This document shows, in pieces, positions 1 to 7,730 of a stretch of 58,810 nucleotides of DNA. The stretch spans positions 1-58,810 of the forward strand of contig JBDTNK010000006.1 of NCBI GenBank assembly GCA_039933775.1, written 5' to 3'. Origin of the DNA: JBDTNK01 sp039933775 (GTDB lineage Bacteria; Chloroflexota; Limnocylindria; QHBO01). Both the position numbers and the translations under genes were made by a program. Numbering within the stretch: position 1 is the first letter of the stretch; every line of letters begins with the position of its first letter. The notes beneath the pieces were generated by a model. It did no database searches and was not told where the DNA came from. It was given only the letters and a program-made list of their open reading frames with translations.

Positions 1-14
1 GCGACTCGCGCGCG

Positions 15-156
15 GGCGGGAGTAGCGGACAAGTCCTCGCCGAACTGCACCATCTGCGGGACAAACGGCGACGCAAGCGCCGCCATCTGGGGCCATGTTG
101 GTCATACGCAGCCAGCCGGCGGGAGCATCGGTCAAGAAGTCTCCGATACTCCCGCC
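15..156. repeat. MITE-like element, family A, copy 1
   Basis: About 142 bp bounded by an imperfect terminal inverted repeat. The left end reads GGCGGGAGTAGCGGACAAG and the right end is the reverse complement of GGCGGGAGTATCGGAGACTTC. The reverse complement of 36492-36632 aligns with it over nearly its whole length: both ends match, as does an inner block around CTGCGGGAYAAACGG. No protein is credible inside. A shorter related string, GTCCCGCCC, follows at about 167. Family identity is unknown; it could be a non-autonomous transposon or a structured extragenic repeat. Confidence 0.7.
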
Positions 157-233
157 CGTGCACTAGTCCCGCCCAGTGTGCGACCAGTCCTGCTCACGCG
201 CGCCGCGCGCCGCTACGGATCGGCGGCGGCGGG

Positions 234-839
234 CTACTCCTCGACCAGCGGCACGTCCACGAGGTGCTCGGCGACGAACCAGACCTGGAGCTCATTGCGC
301 CGCAGGACGTCGCTCATGAGCAGGTCGTTGCTGCCCCAATCCTCGTTCTTCTCGGTGCGCGTGATGGCGTCGCGCGTGGCTTCGAGGACGAGCTCATGCG
401 CCTCGAGGAGGCGGCTGATCATCGCCGGAACATCCTCGCGGCCGTTCGGCGGGCGCTCGATCTTCGTGACCTCGGCGACGTGGCGCGGGTCGCTGATCGC
501 GATGCCGCCGAGAGTCTGCACGCGCTCCGCAAGCAGATCGACGAGCGCGAGCTGCTCCTCCGCATGCTTGTCGAAGAGCAGGTGCAGCTGGTAGAAGGTC
601 GGCCCGGCGACGAGCCAGTGGTGCTTCTTGTAGAGGCTGTACAGGATCGTGGTATCGGCCAGGACCTGGTTCAGCAGCTGGCAGCTTTCGCGCCGCGCGT
701 CGGCAGCTAGCGCGATGGGCAGTTGCTCGATCGAGCCGTAAGCCTGGATCTCCTTGCCCAGCTGGGCGTAGCGCGGCTGCGCGGAGCGCTGACCGTTGTG
801 CTGCGCGCTTGCAGACTTCCTGGTGGTGGTGGTTGGCAT
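234..839 (-). CDS. dps: Dps-family ferritin-like DNA-protection protein
   Basis: About 201 residues of the Dps/miniferritin family, which oxidises and stores iron with hydrogen peroxide and shields DNA under stress. The ferroxidase signature is visible: KKHHWLVAGPTF (about 71-82), His86, Asp90 and Glu94, then DLLAERVQTLGG (101-112). A basic Thr/Lys/Arg-rich N-terminal tail of about 25 residues could bind DNA. The frame stays open 81 bases further upstream, but the ATG at 839 has a GAGGA ribosome site 5-9 bases before it and gives the usual length, so I start there. A LexA-like palindrome lies about 85 bases upstream. Family call is firm. Confidence 0.92.
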   Translation of the reverse strand: MPTTTTRKSASAQHNGQRSAQPRYAQLGKEIQAYGSIEQLPIALAADARRESCQLLNQVLADTTILYSLYKKHHWLVAGPTFYQLHLLFDKHAEEQLALVDLLAERVQTLGGIAISDPRHVAEVTKIERPPNGREDVPAMISRLLEAHELVLEATRDAITRTEKNEDWGSNDLLMSDVLRRNELQVWFVAEHLVDVPLVEE

Positions 840-924
840 CCGGTTCCTCACGCTTTCTCGGGTCTGATGATGTGTCCTCCGACTCTCCTGCATATGTCGT
901 GCGCGGATCGCGGTGGACACAGAC

Positions 925-940
925 TAGAACATCTGTTCTA
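925..940. promoter_or_regulatory. LexA/SOS-box-like palindrome
   Basis: TAGAACATCTGTTCTA is an inverted repeat with 6-bp arms and contains GAAC-N4-GTTC, the core of Gram-positive and actinobacterial LexA boxes. It lies upstream of dps on the minus strand and just before the radical-SAM remnant on the plus strand. Which gene it controls, or once controlled, is inference. Confidence 0.55.
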
Positions 941-955
941 TTCTCCGACCCGTGC

Positions 956-1103
956 GTGCTGAACCTGCGGCCCGGCACGCGCGAGCACTTCCTGGGCGTC
1001 CTCGAACGCGAGTGGCCCGAGGAGCTCGCTCGGGATCCGGGATCGCCGCTCCGTGCGGATCGATCCGGAGCCCGCGCCGGGGCAGCTCGCGCTCACGATC
1101 TAA
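956..1103 (+). pseudogene. remnant of the C-terminus of a SplB/Rv2578c-like radical SAM protein
   Basis: From a GTG at 956 the frame reads LRPGTREHFLGVLEREWPEE, which resembles the C-terminal segment of SplB-type radical SAM proteins (Rv2578c-like; typical text is PG..EHFL..L....P.L). A second frame ends in DPEPAPGQLALTI and a stop at 1101, like the QL-L- tail of that family. The two pieces are in different frames, and the iron-sulfur and SAM core is absent. I read it as the decayed end of a lost gene. The identification rests on motif memory only. Confidence 0.35.
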
Positions 1104-1148
1104 GCGCGGCGCGCTGGCGTTGGCATGGAACAGGCGTAGACTTCATGC

Positions 1149-1844
1149 ATGTTCAGCTTCCTCTCCGGCGCCAAGACCCACATGGTGGAGTCCGCCGACG
1201 CGCTGCCCGGGCGCCCGAGCGCCATCCCGACCGCCTCCCAACATTTCGTCAACAGCACGCTCCTGGAGCCGCCGTACCCGAGTGGCAGCGAGATCGCCGA
1301 GTTCGGGATGGGTTGTTTCTGGGGCGCAGAGCGCATCTTCTGGCAGACGCCCGGCGTGATCACGACCGCTGCCGGCTACGAGGGCGGCTTCACGCCGAAC
1401 CCCTCGTACGAAGAGGTCTGCAGCGCCAAGACCGGGCATGCCGAGGTCGTGCGCGTAGTCTTCGACCCGTCGCGCATCAGCTACGAGGCGCTGATCAAGG
1501 TCTTCTGGGAGGAGCACGACCCGACCCAGGGCATGCGGCAGGGCAACGACGTCGGGACGCAGTATCGGTCCGCCATCTTCACCCACTCCGATGCGCAACA
1601 GGCGGCAGCGGTGGCGACGCGCGATGCCTACGCCGCGGAGCTCGCCAAGGCCGGCCACGGCGAGATCACCACGGAGATTCGGCCCGCCCCCGCGTTCTAC
1701 TTCGCGGAGGACTACCACCAGCAGTACCTGGCCAAGAACCCGAACGGATACTGCGGGATCCAGGGCACCGGTGTCTCATGCCCGGTCGGCCTGGGTGTCG
1801 GCGCGGCCGAGCCGGCCACGGCCACCCCCATGCAGCAGGTCTAG
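1149..1844 (+). CDS. msrA: peptide-methionine (S)-S-oxide reductase MsrA
   Basis: 231 residues. MsrA repairs oxidised methionine in proteins, reducing the S-sulfoxide with thioredoxin-type reductants. The catalytic motif GCFWG is at 55-59 (Cys56 nucleophile), followed by the conserved substrate-pocket strings GTQYRS (136-141) and EDYHQQYL. A C-terminal YCG-GTG-SC segment carries candidate resolving cysteines. The N-terminal 48 residues precede the core as in the longer E. coli-type MsrA. It stands alone between the dps region and a WYL regulator. Together with Dps it makes an oxidative-stress neighbourhood, though the genes are on opposite strands. Confidence 0.95.
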   Translation: MFSFLSGAKTHMVESADALPGRPSAIPTASQHFVNSTLLEPPYPSGSEIAEFGMGCFWGAERIFWQTPGVITTAAGYEGGFTPNPSYEEVCSAKTGHAEVVRVVFDPSRISYEALIKVFWEEHDPTQGMRQGNDVGTQYRSAIFTHSDAQQAAAVATRDAYAAELAKAGHGEITTEIRPAPAFYFAEDYHQQYLAKNPNGYCGIQGTGVSCPVGLGVGAAEPATATPMQQV

Positions 1845-1920
1845 CCGGAGCGAAGCCGCCGCTCCTTTCGGGAGCGCAATTCCAGACAGGCAGCGTCATG
1901 TATCGGCGTATCATCGGCCG

Positions 1921-2892
1921 ATGCGTGCCTCGCGACTGGTCAGCCTGCTCCTCGTCCTCCAGAACCGTGAACGGCTCACGGCGGCCGAGCTGGCGCGCGA
2001 GCTCGAGGTCTCCGAACGAACGATCCATCGTGACGTCGAGGCGCTCAGCCTGGCCGGGGTGCCGATCTATGCCGAGCGCGGCCCGGGCGGCGGGATTCGG
2101 CTGGTCGACGGCTATCGGACCCGGCTCACCGGCCTGACCGCACCCGAGGCTGAAGCGGTCTTCCTCTCAGGTCTGCCCGGACCCGCCGCACAGCTGGGCC
2201 TGGGCACCGTCATGGCCGCCGCGCAGCTGAAAGTGCTCACCGCCATGCCGCGCGAGCTGCGGCCACGTGCGCAGCGGCTCCTGCAGCGCTTCCACCTGGA
2301 CGTCACCGGTTGGTTCGTCCATGCGGAGCCAGTGCCGCACCTCGCGACGTTGGCAGAGGGGGTCTGGGAGAGCCGTCGGGTCAAGGTCCGCTACGAGCGC
2401 GATGGCGAGCAGGTCGAGCGGCTGCTCGGCCCGCTCGGAGTGGTGCTCAAGGCTGGCATCTGGTACATCGTGGCCGATGCCGCGGGCCAGGTGCGCACCT
2501 ATCGCGTCTCCCGGGTCAGGGCGGCCGATGCGACCGACGAGGCGTTCGATCGGCCCGCCGACTTCGACCTCGCCGGCTACTGGGTCGAGTCGACGGCCGC
2601 ATACGAGGGCGAGCTCGAGCGGATCGAGGTCATCGTCCGGGTGCGACCCGGCCACGTGGATGCGCTGGCCGACTTCATCGGGAACCAGGCCGCTCGCTCA
2701 GCCGAGCGCCTTGACGAGCCCGATCCAAAGGGCTGGCCACGCCTTCGGCTGAAGCTCAGCTGGCCCGGAGATGCCCCGGGCCAGCTGCTGGGGATGGGCG
2801 CCGACCTGGAGGTCCTGTCACCGCTGGGAATGCGCGACCGCGTGGCGCAGATCGCGAACGAGGTGGCGGCGCAGTACCGCAGCGAGGCGTGA
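1921..2892 (+). CDS. WYL-domain transcriptional regulator (HTH_11 + WYL)
   Basis: 323 residues. An N-terminal winged helix of the DeoR/HTH_11 kind occupies residues 1-60 (LTAAELARELEVSERTIHRD, then GGGIRLVDGYRT). A WYL ligand-sensing domain follows (about 140-215, with YER.. GPLGVVLKAGIWYIVAD) and then a WCX-type C-terminal extension. WYL proteins are usually repressors or activators that sense nucleic acids or small ligands. The frame is open far upstream, but the ATG at 1921 sits directly at the HTH, 76 bases after msrA. The target is unknown. Confidence 0.9.
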   Translation: MRASRLVSLLLVLQNRERLTAAELARELEVSERTIHRDVEALSLAGVPIYAERGPGGGIRLVDGYRTRLTGLTAPEAEAVFLSGLPGPAAQLGLGTVMAAAQLKVLTAMPRELRPRAQRLLQRFHLDVTGWFVHAEPVPHLATLAEGVWESRRVKVRYERDGEQVERLLGPLGVVLKAGIWYIVADAAGQVRTYRVSRVRAADATDEAFDRPADFDLAGYWVESTAAYEGELERIEVIVRVRPGHVDALADFIGNQAARSAERLDEPDPKGWPRLRLKLSWPGDAPGQLLGMGADLEVLSPLGMRDRVAQIANEVAAQYRSEA

Positions 2893-3045
2893 GCGGAGCG
2901 GCCTGACCGTTCGCGGGCAGGCTGCTCCGTGGGTGCGGCCAAGGAGGCGTGAGCGGCGCAGCTCAGCCTGGATCTCGTGCTCGCGGTCATCGATGACCGC
3001 TCGCAGCATCGTGTCGGTTGGCAACATCGGAAGGGTCGTCCTCAT
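2818..3045 (-). CDS. possible small Arg-rich protein
   Basis: A 75-codon frame starting MRTTLPMLPTDTMLRAVIDD. The first half (an acidic-basic helix, IDDREHEIQAELRRSRLL) looks protein-like and similar in style to small helical proteins of high-GC bacteria, while the C-terminal half is low-complexity Arg/Leu. The last 75 bases run antisense to the end of the WYL gene, and the ribosome site is weak (GGACG). It may be real, or only its 5' half may be. No function is proposed. Confidence 0.25.
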   Translation of the reverse strand: MRTTLPMLPTDTMLRAVIDDREHEIQAELRRSRLLGRTHGAACPRTVRPLRSRLAAVLRRHLVRDLRHAVAHSQR

Positions 3046-3121
3046 CGTGCGTCCGTCCCGTCCAGCCTACGGTCGATACCTGCCAGAACTCGTCATGAAT
3101 CGCCAGCGGTGGCGGCAGTAT

Positions 3122-3172
3122 CCAGACAAGACGAGAGCCGGCTCGAAGGCCGGCTCTCGTACCCGTGTCTGG
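3122..3172 (-). terminator. terminator after the GlsB-like gene
   Basis: A perfect 12-bp stem (3131-3142 with 3149-3160, ACGAGAGCCGGC) around a 6-base loop, extended by a second perfect 7-bp pairing (CCAGACA 3122-3128 with TGTCTGG 3166-3172). It starts 10 bases beyond the stop of the minus-strand gene at 3182. It could also stop leftover transcription from the WYL side. Confidence 0.8.
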
Positions 3173-3181
3173 TTGCGGGCG

Positions 3182-3451
3182 TCAGACGGTTCGACGCCCC
3201 CGCCCCTGGATCATGTTCCAGAGGAAGACGACGATGATCGCGCCGACGATGGCCGCGATGATGGTCGGGATGTTGATCCCGGTCGTCCAGTCCTCGTTGG
3301 TGATCAGGCCCAGCACGAACCCGCCGACGAGCGCGCCGACGATGCCGGCGATGAGGCCGCCCCACATCCCGTAGCCCTCGTCCCCCGGCACGATCTTGCT
3401 GGCGATCCAGCCTGCGATAGCCCCTACCACGATCCAAGCAATGATGCTCAT
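3182..3451 (-). CDS. GlsB/YeaQ/YmgE-family stress membrane protein
   Basis: 89 residues with three hydrophobic helices. It matches the transglycosylase-associated/YeaQ family: MSIIAWIVVGAIAGWIASKI, a Gly-rich turn (GDEGYGMWGGLIAGIVGALVG), and a last helix IIAAIVGAIIVVFLW before a basic tail. Family members are inner-membrane proteins induced by envelope and general stress, with no proven enzymatic activity despite the name. It is transcribed away from typA and ends at a strong hairpin. Confidence 0.88.
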   Translation of the reverse strand: MSIIAWIVVGAIAGWIASKIVPGDEGYGMWGGLIAGIVGALVGGFVLGLITNEDWTTGINIPTIIAAIVGAIIVVFLWNMIQGRGRRTV

Positions 3452-3568
3452 GAAACCCTGTTCCTCCTGTGTGGGCCGGTCTTGCCGGCTCCTCGGGCGG
3501 CCTCAACTTGCAAGCCGCATACCCGTTTTACGCGCTATAGCCCCGATTCTGCAAGGATGGGGCACGAT

Positions 3569-5488
3569 ATGAGCTCTACCACGGCTATCACGCCGGCCCC
3601 AACCGCAATCCGTCACGACCTCCGCAACCTCGCGATCATCGCGCACGTGGATCACGGCAAGACCACGCTCGTCGACGCCATGCTGCGCCAGACCGGGACC
3701 TTCCGCGCCAACGAGGCGCTGGTCGATCGGGTGATGGACTCCATGGACCTCGAGCGCGAGAAGGGCATCACGATCCTGGCCAAGCAGACCACCATCGCGG
3801 TGGGCGACGTGCGGCTGAACATCGTCGATACGCCCGGTCACGCCGACTTCGGTGGCGAGGTCGAGCGCTCCCTGCTGCTCGTCGACGCGGTGCTGCTCCT
3901 GGTCGACGCCTCGGAGGGCCCGCTGCCGCAGACTCGCTACGTGCTCAGCAAGGCGATGGCGCGGCACCTGCCGGTCATCGTGGCGCTCAACAAGATCGAC
4001 CGCCACGACGCGCGCCCCGCTGAGGTGCTCGACGCGGTCTACGACCTGTTCATCGACCTCGGCGCGGATGAGCAGCAGATCGAGTTCCCGGTCGTCTACA
4101 CCAACGCCAAGGCCGGCACGGCGACCCGCGACCTGGCCCAGCCCGGCACCGACCTGCGCCCGCTGCTGGACCTCATGGTGGAGCTCACCCCGCCACCCAC
4201 CTTTACCGATGGCCACCCGCTCCAGCTGCTGGTCACGAACCTGGCAGCCAACGAGTACGTCGGTCGCATGGCCGTCGGTCGCCTCCGCAACGGATCGATC
4301 CGCATCGGGCAGCGCATCCGCGTCGTGCGCGACGCGGCCGACGACACCGCCGGCAGCGTGGAGCCGGGGCGCACCGTGACGCTGAACGGGATCGTCACGG
4401 CGCTCGAGACGGCGCGCGGCGTGGACCGCGTGCCGATCGACGAGGCCACCGCGGGCGACATCGTGTCGGTCGCCGGCCTGCCCGAGGTGACGATCGGCGA
4501 CACGATCACCGATCCCGCCGACCCGCGGCCGCTCCCCCGCCTCGACGTCGACGAGCCCACGCTGCGCATGACCTTCGGCGTCAACACCTCGCCGCTCGCT
4601 GGTCGCGAGGGGAAGCTGCTGACGAGCCGCCAGATCCGTGCACGTCTCGAGCGCGAGGTGCTCGGCAACGTATCGATCGAATTCGACCCGACCGAGTCGG
4701 GCGACACGTTCGAAGTGCGCGGCCGCGGCGAGCTGCAGCTCGCGGTGCTGGTGGAGCAGATGCGACGCGAGGGCTTCGAGCTCACCGTCAGCCGCCCTGA
4801 GGTCATCCTGCGCACGGTCGATGGCGAGACGCAGGAACCGTATGAGCGCATCACGATCGATATCCCGCCCGACTTCATCGGCGAGGTGCAGGCGGCACTC
4901 GCCGGACGCAAGGCGACGCTGGAGCAGATGTCGAGCGACGCCGACGGCCGCGTGCGCATGGAGTTCGTCATCCCGGTGCGCGGCCTCATCGGCTATCGCG
5001 GGCAGTTGCTGACCGATACGCGCGGCACCGCCCTCATGCACCAGATCGGCGAAGGGTACGGGCCATGGGCCGGGGACGTCACGCATCGGTCCAATGGCGT
5101 CCTGATCGCGGACCGTGCTGGCGTCAGCAACTCCTTCGCGCTCCACAACCTGCAGGAACGCGCCGAGCTGTTCATCGGCACCGGCGCCGACGTCTACGAG
5201 GGCATGGTCGTGGGCGAGAACGCGCGCGCGGGCGACATGGACGTCAACGCGACCAAGGAGAAGAAGCTGACGAACATTCGCACCCACGCGCATGATGAGT
5301 CGCTGCGCCTCACGCCGCCGCGGCCGCTGACGCTCGAATCATCGATCGAGTTCATCGACGGCGACGAGCTGGTCGAGGTCACGCCCACCCAGATTCGCAT
5401 GCGCAAACGGCTGCTCTCCGAGCACGACCGGCGGCGCGCGGCGGGGGCGCTCTACAAGGGCACCAGTACCGAGCCTCCGGCGGGCTGA
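3569..5488 (+). CDS. typA: translational GTPase TypA/BipA
   Basis: 639 residues, full length for TypA/BipA, a ribosome-binding GTPase of the EF-G family that helps 50S assembly and stress adaptation. G motifs: AHVDHGKT (25-32), EREKGITI (62-69), DTPGH (87-91), NKID (141-144). EF-G domains II, III and V follow, then the family-specific C-terminal domain, with VRGLIGYRGQ and the TKEKKLTNIRTHA signature. Two in-frame ATGs (3557, 3569) exist; the second has AGGA/GGGG at proper spacing, so I chose it. The open frame extends about 800 bases upstream but shows no domain there. Confidence 0.95.
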   Translation: MSSTTAITPAPTAIRHDLRNLAIIAHVDHGKTTLVDAMLRQTGTFRANEALVDRVMDSMDLEREKGITILAKQTTIAVGDVRLNIVDTPGHADFGGEVERSLLLVDAVLLLVDASEGPLPQTRYVLSKAMARHLPVIVALNKIDRHDARPAEVLDAVYDLFIDLGADEQQIEFPVVYTNAKAGTATRDLAQPGTDLRPLLDLMVELTPPPTFTDGHPLQLLVTNLAANEYVGRMAVGRLRNGSIRIGQRIRVVRDAADDTAGSVEPGRTVTLNGIVTALETARGVDRVPIDEATAGDIVSVAGLPEVTIGDTITDPADPRPLPRLDVDEPTLRMTFGVNTSPLAGREGKLLTSRQIRARLEREVLGNVSIEFDPTESGDTFEVRGRGELQLAVLVEQMRREGFELTVSRPEVILRTVDGETQEPYERITIDIPPDFIGEVQAALAGRKATLEQMSSDADGRVRMEFVIPVRGLIGYRGQLLTDTRGTALMHQIGEGYGPWAGDVTHRSNGVLIADRAGVSNSFALHNLQERAELFIGTGADVYEGMVVGENARAGDMDVNATKEKKLTNIRTHAHDESLRLTPPRPLTLESSIEFIDGDELVEVTPTQIRMRKRLLSEHDRRRAAGALYKGTSTEPPAG

Positions 5489-5535
5489 CGCGCGCGGGAG
5501 GCGCGCGAGGCGCGCCGCGGAACCTACCATCACGC

Positions 5536-5913
5536 GTGATGACCGATGCCGGCGCCCCGCGCGCACTCGTCCCGCTGCTGCTCATTGGCGCGCTGGCCGG
5601 CGTGATGAGCGGCATGTTCGGCATCGGCGGCGGCGTGGTGATGGTGCCGGTCATGGTCTCGCTGGTGGCGATGCCGCAGCATCGGGCGCACGCCACCTCG
5701 CTGGCGGCGATCGCGCCGATCGCGGCGGTGGGGGCGGTCGTCTTCAGCGGCGCTGCGAGCGTCGACTATCCCGCAGCCGCGGTGCTCATCGTGGCGAGCG
5801 TGATCGGCGTCCAGGTCGGTACGCGGCTCATGGGCCGCGTGAGCGAGCAGCGCCTGCGCCAGTTCTTCGGGCTCTTCATCGTGGTCGTCGGCGTGGCGCT
5901 CTTCGTCCGATGA
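5536..5913 (+). CDS. TauE/SafE-family transporter, N-terminal half protein
   Basis: 125 residues, about four membrane helices. It carries the first TauE/SafE repeat (GVMSGMFGIGGGVVMVPVMV), typical of sulfite/organosulfonate exporters of the DUF81 group. Full TauE proteins have about 250 residues made of two such repeats; here a stop falls after the first repeat and the second repeat is a separate gene 31 bases downstream. Either two half-size proteins assemble as a heterodimer or a fused ancestor has split. Substrate unknown. Confidence 0.85.
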   Translation: MMTDAGAPRALVPLLLIGALAGVMSGMFGIGGGVVMVPVMVSLVAMPQHRAHATSLAAIAPIAAVGAVVFSGAASVDYPAAAVLIVASVIGVQVGTRLMGRVSEQRLRQFFGLFIVVVGVALFVR

Positions 5914-5944
5914 CGCTCCAGCTCGTCCTGGGCCTCATCGCCGC

Positions 5945-6340
5945 ATGACGCTGGAACTGTTTCTGGCACTCATGGCAATCGGGCTCGTCGCCGGCCTCCT
6001 GGGCGGCGTGCTCGGCGTTGCCGGCGGCGTGGTGTACGTGCCGGCCATGGTCCTGCTGCTGGCCTTCGACCAGCACATCGCCCAGGGCACCTCGCTGCTC
6101 GTGGTCATCCCGGCCGCGCTTGTGGGCAGCTGGACGAACTACCGCCGCGGCCGTTTCCAGTTGCGCGACGCGGGCATCCTGGCGGCGGGCGGCATCGTCG
6201 GGGCCGGGATCGGCAGCTTCGTAGCGCTCGGCTTCGACGACCAGCTCCTGCGCCGCCTCTTCGCGCTGCTGCTGCTCGTGCTCGGCATCAGGATGCTCGT
6301 GCCGCCAGGGTGGATCGGGCGCCTCCTGCGCCTCCGCTGA
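5945..6340 (+). CDS. TauE/SafE-family transporter, C-terminal half protein
   Basis: 131 residues, about four membrane helices, again with the TauE repeat motif (GLLGGVLGVAGGVVYVPAMV, then QHIAQGTSLLVVIPAA). It follows the first half after 31 bases, most likely in one operon, and starts with its own ATG. Its motif parallels that of the upstream half (GIGGG against GVAGG), so the pair looks like the two repeats of a standard TauE/SafE protein encoded separately. A single simple frameshift does not join them, since a spacer and an ATG lie between. Confidence 0.85.
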   Translation: MTLELFLALMAIGLVAGLLGGVLGVAGGVVYVPAMVLLLAFDQHIAQGTSLLVVIPAALVGSWTNYRRGRFQLRDAGILAAGGIVGAGIGSFVALGFDDQLLRRLFALLLLVLGIRMLVPPGWIGRLLRLR

Positions 6341-6344
6341 TCGC

Positions 6345-7421
6345 CTACGGAGCGGGGCGGACGCGCTCGGACTCGAGCTCGCGCCGGTAGCCGACCACGG
6401 CCGCCAGGAGCGCGGCGTGGAAGCCGGCCGTCACGATCGAGTCGAACTGGCGCAGGTAGAACGAGATGAGGTCGCCGAGCGTGAGCGACACGAGCAGCCC
6501 GAAAAGCACCAGCGAGTAGCCGCGCGTGTGCCTTCCCGCGACGGTGATCAGGATCGCTCCGGGGACCATCAAGAGGCCTGCGATGGCCTCGATGCCCAGC
6601 TGCACCAGTCGCAACCCGAAGAGCGGCTCGGTCGGCGCCAGGCTCGACGCGGCGAGGTCCGCTGCCGCGATCCCGAACTCGACGAGCGCCCAGGCGCCCG
6701 ACACCAGGACCGCCACCACGATCGCAACGCGCAGCCCCCGTCCGCCGATCCAGGCGTCGCGTCGCGCGGCCCACCATGCGCGCTGCCGGTGGAAGAGCGG
6801 CGAGGCAGCGGTCGCCAGCGCGACGTCGCGCGCCGCCACGAACGCGAGCAGCTGCTCGGCGAGGCGCCGCTGCTCCGGCTCCGAGGCGGTCTTCGCGGCG
6901 GTGCCCAGGCGACTCAGCAGCTGGTCGCGTTCTCGGGGCTGCAGATCGCCCTCGACCGACTCGGCCAGCAGCTCGAGCGCCGAGAGGAGCTGGCTGCGCG
7001 GATCGGCATCATTCGGGCGGCGAGCGCGGATCCAGATGAGGACGCTGAGCAGGAAGGTCGCATAGATGATGGGAGCCGCGGCGGGATAGAAATAGTCGTT
7101 CTGGGTCGTGATGAACTTCCCGACCTCGTCGATGAACAGCCCGATGCCGATGCCCGACAGCACCGCGGCGGCGCGGTACACGAAGCTGCCCGCGAGCAGG
7201 ATCGGCAGGACCGATGCGACGAAGAGACACGCGCCGCCCCACAACGCGTGGGCGATATGCAGGTCCCCGCCGCCGATCCGCGGGAAGCCGGTGAGCTCCA
7301 GGGCGACGCGTGTGACGATGACCGTGGCCGCAAAGGCCACGAGCATGAGCAGCAGGAAGCGCTCCGCCCCTTCGCGGCGCACAGGGCGCCGGATTCCGCG
7401 GCGCGGCCGGTGCGGAGTCAA
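6345..7421 (-). CDS. polytopic membrane protein of unknown function
   Basis: 358 residues. Four hydrophobic helices lie in the first 135 residues (for example ALWGGACLFVASVLPILLAG and the segment ending IGIGLFIDEVGKF). A charged cytoplasmic stretch (about 135-215) contains repeated Arg/Glu-rich helices, and about four more helices follow. The acidic-aromatic string FIDEVGKFITTQNDYFYPAA between helices 3 and 4 is the most conserved-looking part. I do not recognise an enzyme family. It converges on the TauE genes with 4 bases between stops, and lies just downstream of a 42-residue membrane protein, probably in the same transcript. Confidence 0.75.
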   Translation of the reverse strand: MTPHRPRRGIRRPVRREGAERFLLLMLVAFAATVIVTRVALELTGFPRIGGGDLHIAHALWGGACLFVASVLPILLAGSFVYRAAAVLSGIGIGLFIDEVGKFITTQNDYFYPAAAPIIYATFLLSVLIWIRARRPNDADPRSQLLSALELLAESVEGDLQPRERDQLLSRLGTAAKTASEPEQRRLAEQLLAFVAARDVALATAASPLFHRQRAWWAARRDAWIGGRGLRVAIVVAVLVSGAWALVEFGIAAADLAASSLAPTEPLFGLRLVQLGIEAIAGLLMVPGAILITVAGRHTRGYSLVLFGLLVSLTLGDLISFYLRQFDSIVTAGFHAALLAAVVGYRRELESERVRPAP

Positions 7422-7433
7422 TCGGCCTCCGGA

Positions 7434-7562
7434 TCAGGCCAGGGCGGGAACCAGGAAGGTGGCGAACAGGATGATGATGCCGAGCAGGGCCACGGCGAGA
7501 CCAAGCTCCAGGTCTGCGATCGGCGCGGGTGCGTCATCGGATGCGTGGTGATGGAGTGCCAT
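7434..7562 (-). CDS. small single-pass membrane protein (42 aa)
   Basis: MALHHHASDD leads into an acidic linker and one helix (LGLAVALLGIIILFATFLV). The ATG at 7562 has a GAGG element 9 bases ahead; a longer reading from 7634 adds a segment without protein character. The stop is 12 bases before the 358-residue membrane protein on the same strand, which suggests co-transcription. The N-terminal HHH might bind metal. No family recognised. Confidence 0.55.
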   Translation of the reverse strand: MALHHHASDDAPAPIADLELGLAVALLGIIILFATFLVPALA

Positions 7563-7730
7563 CGACTGAGACCTCGTGCCAGGTGATGCAACCGAGGGTA
7601 CGTCGATACCGTTGTGCTCCCATCCGCCGAACATCGCGCCCGCGCTACGTCCTTTGCCGTAGCGCGGTCCACGCCGGCGCAGATTCTGGCACGCACGGCG
7701 CCGCCCGGTGTCCGATTTTCGCGCGTGCCG

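Noticed and set aside
2771..3568. 260-residue N-terminal extension of TypA
   Set aside because: No TypA homologue has it, it crosses a terminator and another gene, and proper starts with ribosome sites exist at 3557/3569.
3503..5293. Long open frame (596 codons) antisense to typA
   Set aside because: It is the mirror of a firm TypA gene, is rich in Arg/Asp/Val from GC-codon mirroring, and shows no domain.
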